Both the position numbers and the translations under genes were made by a program. Below are positions 6,194 to 11,182 of a DNA stretch of 11,182 nt, in pieces (the stretch's first letter is position 1; every line of letters begins with the position of its first letter). The notes under the pieces are model-generated. The model did no database searches and was not told the origin of the DNA. It saw only the letters and a list, made by a program, of their open reading frames with translations. The DNA lies in assembly GCA_003153055.1 (NCBI GenBank), contig PMBV01000473.1, forward strand, positions 1-11,182, given 5' to 3'. The DNA is from Myxococcales bacterium (GTDB lineage Bacteria; Myxococcota; Myxococcia; Myxococcales; Myxococcaceae).

Positions 6194-7558
6194 ATGTTAA
6201 GTGCCATCCGTCATGCGATCTGTGTTGGACTCCTCGCGGTGTGCGGCGGAGCCTGCCTCGACCCACTTTTCGAGGGCGGCACCAACATACTCGAGAGCAC
6301 GGTGCCTCTCGACTCCCCAAGGGCGCCAGCCTTGTGCGGTCGTCTGGGGGTGGGTGAGGGCCTTCTGGTTCGCCAGCGTCTCTCGTCGTGCGACGGGCGA
6401 TACTCGCTCGAGATGCAAGACAACGGAAATTTCGCCCTTTGCGCGAGTGACGGAGGTTGCCTCTGGGCGTCCCAGACAGGTTCGAGCGGTACAAGCAACG
6501 GCCAATTCGCCGCCATCATGCAGGGAGACGGGAACTTCGTTGTCTACGAGCTATCGACATATCTCGGGATATCGAGAGGACGCCCGAAATGGGCCACGGC
6601 CACGAATGGTCATCCCGAGGCACGCCTGGAGCTCCAAAACGACGGAAGCGTGGTCGTCTCCGATGCTTCGGACATTCCACTTTGGGCAAGCGACCTCGCT
6701 CGAATGGGGAAGGGCCCTTCGAACACCTCCTTCATACCGAGCGTCCTCTGGCACAACGGCATCACCGGATCCCTTGAGGTCTGGTATCTGCGCGACGGGG
6801 CGCGAATTGGCTTGGCTCGCCTCGATCCCTCATTCAATGTCATCGATGGCACGGGCTGGGCTCCGGTAGGAATCAACGACTTCGACGGAGACGGTTTCTC
6901 TGATGATATAATCTGGTACAACAGTGCCACTGGCGCGACGCGGGTCTGGTATATGAACGCCGCGACACGAAGCTCCGCCGAGGTCTTCGACTCTTCGCTG
7001 ACTGTTTCCGACAGCATTGCTTGGCGCGTGGTCGGAACGAATGACTTCGATCAGGATGGCCGAGCCGATATCCTCTGGCACAATGGGGCGAGTGGCGCCA
7101 CGCAGCTCTGGTGCATGAAAGGGATAGAACGAGACAGATTCTACGACTTCGACTCAAGACTGGACGTCCGCGATGGCGAGGGTTGGAGAGTGGTGGGGAC
7201 CAACGACTTCAATCATGACGGCAGGCCCGATATTCTCTGGCACCATGGGGGGAGTGGCGCCTTACAGGTCTGGTACATGGAGCCGCTGACGCCGACGACA
7301 CCGACGACGAGGTTGCTGCAACGCGTGGAGGGCGTAGGCTTCGATTCGTCACTCAACCTTCCCGATATCTCGGGTTGGGCAGTCGTCGAGACGGACGACT
7401 TTAATCAGGATGGCAATCCCGATATCCTCTGGCACAATGGCGCGAGCGGTCAGTTGCGGCTTTGGTACATGGATGGCATACGTCGCATCGGCTCCGCTGA
7501 CTTCGATTCGGCACTCAGTCTCGCTGGTAGTACGGGCTGGAGAATCGTCGGGCGCTGA
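6194..7558 (+). CDS. Exported bulb-type lectin with five-unit propeller (probable lipoprotein)
   Basis: A 454-residue protein. ATG 6194 is chosen because AGGTGA (6180-6185) lies 8 bases upstream and the signal peptide then begins directly (MLSAIRHAICVGLLAVCGGAC). Longer readings from TTG 6131 or GTG 6182 only add residues. Cys21 could be lipidated, but G-G-A-C is a poor lipobox. Residues about 47-168 are a bulb-type (B-lectin, monocot mannose-binding) domain. Its second sugar site is intact (Q110-x-D-x-N-x-V-x-Y118), while the first (N77, A81, C83) and third (S152, S156) have lost key residues. Residues 184-454 are five propeller units; the fourth carries a Thr/Pro-rich insertion (PLTPTTPTTR) and the second begins I-I-W-Y-N. 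The protein is collinear with the C-terminal part of the next gene, including a conserved Cys48-Cys66 pair, so the two are paralogues. Role by inference: surface adhesin or partner of the pore former. Confidence 0.88.
   Translation: MLSAIRHAICVGLLAVCGGACLDPLFEGGTNILESTVPLDSPRAPALCGRLGVGEGLLVRQRLSSCDGRYSLEMQDNGNFALCASDGGCLWASQTGSSGTSNGQFAAIMQGDGNFVVYELSTYLGISRGRPKWATATNGHPEARLELQNDGSVVVSDASDIPLWASDLARMGKGPSNTSFIPSVLWHNGITGSLEVWYLRDGARIGLARLDPSFNVIDGTGWAPVGINDFDGDGFSDDIIWYNSATGATRVWYMNAATRSSAEVFDSSLTVSDSIAWRVVGTNDFDQDGRADILWHNGASGATQLWCMKGIERDRFYDFDSRLDVRDGEGWRVVGTNDFNHDGRPDILWHHGGSGALQVWYMEPLTPTTPTTRLLQRVEGVGFDSSLNLPDISGWAVVETDDFNQDGNPDILWHNGASGQLRLWYMDGIRRIGSADFDSALSLAGSTGWRIVGR
6743..7555 (+). 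repeat. Five tandem propeller units (lectin gene)
   Basis: Units of 55, 54, 54, 64 and 44 codons follow the same pattern as in the neighbouring genes, with D-F-[DN]-x-D-G loops ending units 1-4 and G-W-R-I-V-G-R closing the last. Unit 4 is longer because of a T/P-rich insert. The units are more divergent from each other than those of the downstream gene. Confidence 0.9.
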
Positions 7559-7740
7559 TGTCCCACGCCGAGTCGGTCGCGTGTCCAAGGCACATGAAAC
7601 CTGCGCCGCTCTTGGCGGAAGGCGCCGAGCCCCTGCGCGCCGCATCCAGACATCAACCAAACACGCGAACTTCGCCATCGCATAGCCACTAAACGCGTTC
7701 CAACACCGACGACCGCTTCACCACACCACAAGGAAGTACC

Positions 7741-10521
7741 ATGAGAACGAGAACCAAGAAGCCTCGATTAGCGACTCCTCTGCTTGGCGCCGCAGTCCTC
7801 CTCGCAGCCTGCGCCCCGTCGCCCGACACGGGACAATCTGCAAACCAGACCTCCACCCGCGCCGCGCTCGCGCCCGATACGGTCGTTACCGGCCCGACGT
7901 CTCAAGCGGCGGGCCTCGGCCGGGGCCTGGACAACATCACTCAGGAGCTGCGCGATTTCTGCATTGGCGCGTCGAGTCAATTAACGGACTACTCCAACAC
8001 ATACTCCCGCCTCTATCTCGATGCTGCGATGAGTAAGCAGCAAATGGCCCTGTCCTTCGATATGTCCGCGTCGGGCACCGTTAGCGTTGCTGAGATCATC
8101 TCAGGCAACGCCGAATTCGACTTCAAGCGCAAGACAGAAGAGAACGGGTATTCGATCGTAATCGCCTACGGAAGCGAGTACGGCGTCGGCAGCAAGATGC
8201 TCGACCCGCTCTCGCGGAGGATCCTTGTTGATCCGCAGACGACCACAAACTGGTACACTCGATGCGGAGACTACTTCTTGGCTCAAACCGATCAGGGTGG
8301 CCAGCTCTTCGTAAGCATCCGGATCGACTTCGATTCGGAGTCCACGAAGAACGAGTTCACGACCAAGATGGGCTTCAAGTATGCCTGGGCCGACGTCAAG
8401 GCTGCCTTCTCCGCCAACATCGACGCATTCAAAGGGAAGGCGATGGTGCACATCGAGGCATTCCAGAAAGGGGGGAACGTCGCCGCGATTGGTGAGATAC
8501 TCGGCGCTGCAGGGGCTGTCGATTGTGGCATCGGCGACATGAGCAAGTGCGACGCGGTCGTCACCAAGGTGCTCTCCTACGCGGGTTCCGCTGACTTCGT
8601 CACCGGGATGAACGATAAGCCTGCCGCGCTGCGCTACTACTGGTCGAGTTGGCGGACGGTGCTCGGAGACACGGCGCCCATCACGCGTTCAGTTCCCGAT
8701 GAAATCGTCCCTGCCCGGACGAATCTCCGACAGTGGGCGCTCGAGCAGGCCACCCTGAGAGACCGGGTCCAGACCCTCAAGGCAGCAATTGGCTCCGGCC
8801 AGATGGCGGCGACCAACAAGTTCAAGGCCGACCTGCCGCGGCTCGACGCTGCAATCGCACGGAACATTACACTCCTCACCCAGGCGTCACTCCGCTGCTT
8901 TGAGGACCTTGACGCGCCAATCTCTCCAGCAGCCATCAGTCTCTGCATCGATGGCGCGAGCCCTGCTGTACTCGGCTCAAATGGCTATGACGCGAGTCTG
9001 ACGATGGCTAGCCTTGAGCCCACCAATGGCACGGTAGCCGGGTACGTTGACGGCGTCGCCGCGGCAGACGGCGCCTGGTGGCTGTCAGGCTGGGCTTGTC
9101 TCAAGGGTGACGCAAGCTCGATCAACGTTGACGTCTACGGAAACACCGGGCCCCTTGTTTCAGGTCGGGCGGATGTTGCAAGTGAACAAGCGGTTGCTCA
9201 TGCGTGCAGCTCAACCGGATCCGCTTATCGCTTCCGAGTGCCGCTCAATCCCCTCATGGCAAGCCACGCTGGCGAGTATCTCCGCGTCTACGGCATCTCA
9301 CCCTATGGTGACCCAAACCTCGAGTTGCCAGGCACTGACGGTTTCCGAGTTCCAGTTGGATCACTGCCCCATCGACCCACTCAATGCGGAGTTCTGAAGC
9401 CGGACGAAGGCCTCATGGCAGGCGAGAGTCTGGTGTCCTGCGACGGGCGCTTTGGCCTTAAGATGCAAGCGGATGGAAATCTAGTTCTGTACGTGATTGC
9501 GGAGGACAGGGCGCTTTGGGCCTCGAACACCAACACCTATCGAGGTCCCTACGCCATCATGCAAGGGGACGGCAATCTTGTCCTCTACTCTCTGGGAGAC
9601 TATGTGTGGGACTCGGCCACGAACGGTCATCCAGGCGCAACCCTCGATCTCCAAGACGATGGGAATCTCGTTGTCTACGACGCCGCAGGGCCCATCTGGG
9701 CAAGCAACACAAAGACGGACCTGAGTGCCATATATGATGTTCTGTGGCACAACGGTGCGTCCGGCGCCACCCAGCTGTGGCATATGGTTGGCGAGCACAG
9801 AACGAGCGTTGTGCAGCTCGACGCATCTCTAAGTATCGCCGATAGCACCGGCTGGCGTGTTGTCGGGACCGGCGACTTCAATCTGGACGGCAATCAGGAT
9901 ATCTTGTGGCACAATGGTTCGAGTGGGGCCACCCAGGTTTGGTATATGAATGGTGCTGGCAGAATCGGCGCCGCCAGCTTCGACGCGTCCCTTAATGTCT
10001 CCGATAGCACCGGTTGGCGCATTGTGGGTATTGGCGATTTCAATCGGGACGGCAGCTTGGATGTTTTGTGGCATAATGGTCCCAGTGGCGCCACACAGGT
10101 TTGGTATTTGAATGGCGCAGAGAGGACGGGCTTTGACAATTTCGAGGCGTCTCTCAGTGTCACCGATAGCTCTGGTTGGCGGGTGGCTGGAGTGGGTGAC
10201 TTCAATCGGGACGGCAATCCGGACATCCTGTGGCACAATGGTGCCAGTGGGGCCACGCAGGTCTGGTATATGAGTGGCGCAAAGAGGGCGAATTTTGCGA
10301 GTTTTGAGCCGTCCCTCGAAGTTGCCGATAGCACGGGTTGGCGCATCGCGGGGGTCGGCGACTTCAATCACGACGGCAATGCGGACGTTCTGTGGCACAA
10401 CGGGCAGACGGGCTTGACCCAGATTTGGGAGATGGCGGGGGTAGAACGGGTTTGGTACTTCGGCTTTGAACCGAGTCTGACTGTTGCCGACAGCACCGGC
10501 TGGGGCATCGTCAGTCGGTAA
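7741..10521 (+). CDS. Lipoprotein with MACPF-like pore-forming domain, beta-sandwich, mannose-type lectin and five-unit propeller
   Basis: A 926-residue protein with a good ribosome site (AAGGAAG, 7730-7736) 4 bases before ATG. A basic N-terminus and lipobox LAAC place the lipid on Cys24. Residues about 60-385 resemble the MACPF/CDC superfamily: CGDYF, six residues, then GG (Cys175-Gly187) keep the exact spacing of the MACPF signature Y-G-T-H-[FY]-x6-G-G. They are followed by a strand, a helical stretch and an F-Q-K-G-G-N segment near 241-246. Residues about 433-537 form a beta-sandwich-like module with GWAC452 and AHAC489. Residues about 547-656 are a bulb-type lectin with all three sugar sites intact (Q576-Y584, Q608-Y616, Q638-Y646). 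Residues 667-926 are five propeller units. Predicted role: binds glycans and makes pores in target membranes. The lectin and propeller are firm; the pore-forming call rests on the motif and overall shape. Confidence 0.93.
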   Translation: MRTRTKKPRLATPLLGAAVLLAACAPSPDTGQSANQTSTRAALAPDTVVTGPTSQAAGLGRGLDNITQELRDFCIGASSQLTDYSNTYSRLYLDAAMSKQQMALSFDMSASGTVSVAEIISGNAEFDFKRKTEENGYSIVIAYGSEYGVGSKMLDPLSRRILVDPQTTTNWYTRCGDYFLAQTDQGGQLFVSIRIDFDSESTKNEFTTKMGFKYAWADVKAAFSANIDAFKGKAMVHIEAFQKGGNVAAIGEILGAAGAVDCGIGDMSKCDAVVTKVLSYAGSADFVTGMNDKPAALRYYWSSWRTVLGDTAPITRSVPDEIVPARTNLRQWALEQATLRDRVQTLKAAIGSGQMAATNKFKADLPRLDAAIARNITLLTQASLRCFEDLDAPISPAAISLCIDGASPAVLGSNGYDASLTMASLEPTNGTVAGYVDGVAAADGAWWLSGWACLKGDASSINVDVYGNTGPLVSGRADVASEQAVAHACSSTGSAYRFRVPLNPLMASHAGEYLRVYGISPYGDPNLELPGTDGFRVPVGSLPHRPTQCGVLKPDEGLMAGESLVSCDGRFGLKMQADGNLVLYVIAEDRALWASNTNTYRGPYAIMQGDGNLVLYSLGDYVWDSATNGHPGATLDLQDDGNLVVYDAAGPIWASNTKTDLSAIYDVLWHNGASGATQLWHMVGEHRTSVVQLDASLSIADSTGWRVVGTGDFNLDGNQDILWHNGSSGATQVWYMNGAGRIGAASFDASLNVSDSTGWRIVGIGDFNRDGSLDVLWHNGPSGATQVWYLNGAERTGFDNFEASLSVTDSSGWRVAGVGDFNRDGNPDILWHNGASGATQVWYMSGAKRANFASFEPSLEVADSTGWRIAGVGDFNHDGNADVLWHNGQTGLTQIWEMAGVERVWYFGFEPSLTVADSTGWGIVSR
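9739..10518 (+). repeat. Five tandem 54-codon propeller units (pore-former gene)
   Basis: Four units of 54 codons plus a 44-codon closing unit have the same organisation as in the protease gene. The residue before the D-F-N-x-D-G loop is always Gly (V-G-T-G-D, V-G-I-G-D, A-G-V-G-D twice), whereas the other two genes have Asn, Ser or Asp there. DNA of the units is highly alike, for example the stretches TGGCACAATGGT and GGTTTGGTAT. Confidence 0.92.
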
Positions 10522-10534
10522 CCGGGTGCCGTGT

Positions 10535-10569
10535 GGTGTGCCCGCCGCGCGCTGCATGGCGGGCATACT
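10535..10569 (+). terminator. Hairpin 13 bases after the pore-former gene
   Basis: TGCCCGCC (10539-10546) pairs exactly with GGCGGGCA (10558-10565) across an 11-base loop. The stem extends outward to 12 pairs (10535-10569), counting two G-U pairs. Placement just after the stop codon makes it the likely transcription end of the gene. There is no U-tract, only a pyrimidine-rich CCTCGTCGCTCCTCG. Confidence 0.6.
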
Positions 10570-10694
10570 CCTCGTCGCTCCTCGCATGCAGGGATCCGCT
10601 GCCGTGCCTCACCGGTTTGCGGATCGCGGCGTTGGCGGTTCCTGACGCTCCGCGGCGACGCTTCGAAGGACCCGGTCCAGAGGGCGCAGAAGAG

Positions 10695-10728
10695 AGCAGC
10701 CCCGAGGCCGAAGGGCATCGGGGCTGCT
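10695..10728. terminator. Second hairpin, 11-bp perfect stem
   Basis: AGCAGCCCCGA (10695-10705) is exactly complementary to TCGGGGCTGCT (10718-10728). The 12-base loop can itself form a GCC/GGC mini-stem closed by GAAG. It looks like an intrinsic terminator stem and may act in either direction. It lies 174 bases after the pore-former stop, so it could be a back-up terminator or the end of a gene lost between here and the transposase remnant. Confidence 0.55.
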
Positions 10729-10878
10729 AATGAATGAGGGGGAGCTACCGGACAGTAGGCCACGAGCGATCGTCTCGTGCTACGCGCCGACCTCGCCGAA
10801 CTGTGCGCGTCTCGGTCGGGTCTCGCGCTCCAGTCGGCGTCGGTAGGGAGTGGCAACGCGATGTGCGCGCTATCCTGA

Positions 10879-11182
10879 GAGCCAGATAACGCGCACGGCG
10901 TCCGGAAGTTCGACGACGCTGAGGTGACCCAGCCCACGCTGGCCGCCGAGGGCCGCGGCTTTCTCTCGGCCATGTACGTCCATGAGGCGCGCGCTCGCGA
11001 GCTCGCTCTCGTCGGCGACGAACTGGTCGAACGCCGCCGCAGCTTCATCCGGCCGCTCGCGGAGCAGCTCAAGAAGTGGTGCTCCGCCGTCGCGCCGACG
11101 CTGCTTCCTTCGGAGCCGCTGATGGCCGCCGTCGGCTACTACCAGCGGCACCACGGGGCGCTCTTCCGCTTCATCGACGACG
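10879..11182 (+). pseudogene. IS66-type transposase (TnpC), 5'-truncated and running off the window
   Basis: An open frame follows the TGA at 10876-10878. It reads DNAHGVRKFDDAEV, comparable to the CWAHxRRKFxxA motif of IS66 TnpC. Then come SAMYVHEARARELA (the LYAIExxA-like helix), ERRRSFIRPLAEQLKKW (RxxxSxPxLxxLxxWL-like) and a stretch ending GYYQRHHGALFRFIDD (Y-x-x-x-W-x-A-L-x-x-F-L-D-D-like). These occur in the right order for the C-terminal half of a transposase of about 500 residues. The N-terminal half and its start are missing upstream, so it is a dead remnant unless the element is interrupted. It marks past mobile-element activity on the right side of the toxin-like genes. Similarity is clear in pattern but not strong, so the family call is moderate. 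Confidence 0.65.

Larger units (their letters stand above)
10522..10878. other. Gene-free stretch of about 360 bases with two hairpins
   Basis: Between the pore-former stop and the transposase remnant I find no credible gene. The open frames on both strands are arginine-rich chance translations with no start signal. The stretch holds two strong hairpins (described separately) in its first 210 bases. The remainder up to an in-frame TGA at 10876 shows no recognisable IS end or transposase homology in any frame. Confidence 0.6.

Noticed and set aside
5242..10518. Regular direct repeats as a possible CRISPR or tandem non-coding array
   Set aside because: The period is 162 bases, the repeats are in frame and encode a propeller; there are no short identical repeats with unique spacers.
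9829..10587. 252-codon periodic minus-strand frame
   Set aside because: Antisense reading of the propeller repeats of the pore-former gene.
10368..11072. 234-codon minus-strand frame spanning the end of the pore former and the transposase remnant
   Set aside because: Crosses two terminator-like hairpins, overlaps two sense features and is Ser/Arg-rich without homology.

Overview
The window looks like a piece of a large, GC-rich deltaproteobacterial genome, most likely a myxobacterium of the Cystobacterineae type. The reasons are the strongly G/C-ending codon use in the first third, the GTG/TTG starts, a caspase-like protein, and an array of large modular secreted lipoproteins. No marker gene fixes the genus.

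Layout. Bases 1-378 are a chimera. A piece of a sugar-type ABC transporter ATPase (+ strand) is joined, near base 85-98, to the N-terminal part of an isocitrate dehydrogenase (- strand). Divergent from that are a TPR protein with a DUF1444-like C-terminal half (420-1664) and a small single-pass membrane protein (1690-1896). About 640 bases (1897-2534) without a recognisable gene follow. From 2535 to 10521 there are four large genes on the + strand, with codon use that becomes less GC-biased from 4264 on. The first is a caspase-family (C14) protein with a predicted C-terminal beta-barrel. The next three are exported proteins, predicted lipoproteins, that share the same C-terminal module: exactly five tandem units of about 54 residues, VCBS/FG-GAP-like with D-F-N-x-D-G calcium loops. 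Their N-terminal parts differ: a papain-family protease (4264-6024), a bulb-type mannose-binding lectin (6194-7558), and a MACPF-like pore-forming domain followed by a beta-sandwich and an intact bulb-type lectin (7741-10521). Bases 10522-10878 hold two strong hairpins and no gene. The window ends in a 5'-truncated IS66-type transposase piece (10879-11182).

How the genes may work together (inference): the three propeller proteins look like a surface-displayed or released attack set. A shared propeller would serve as adhesion or scaffold module, with protease, lectin and pore former as interchangeable heads. Predation or defence against other cells would fit a myxobacterium. The lectin-propeller protein is essentially the C-terminal half of the pore former without its pore-forming domain. 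The caspase-like gene directly upstream is on the same strand, but whether it belongs to the same system is unknown. Separate intergenic gaps (91, 169 and 182 bases), one of which contains a terminator-like hairpin, suggest the genes are not one simple operon.
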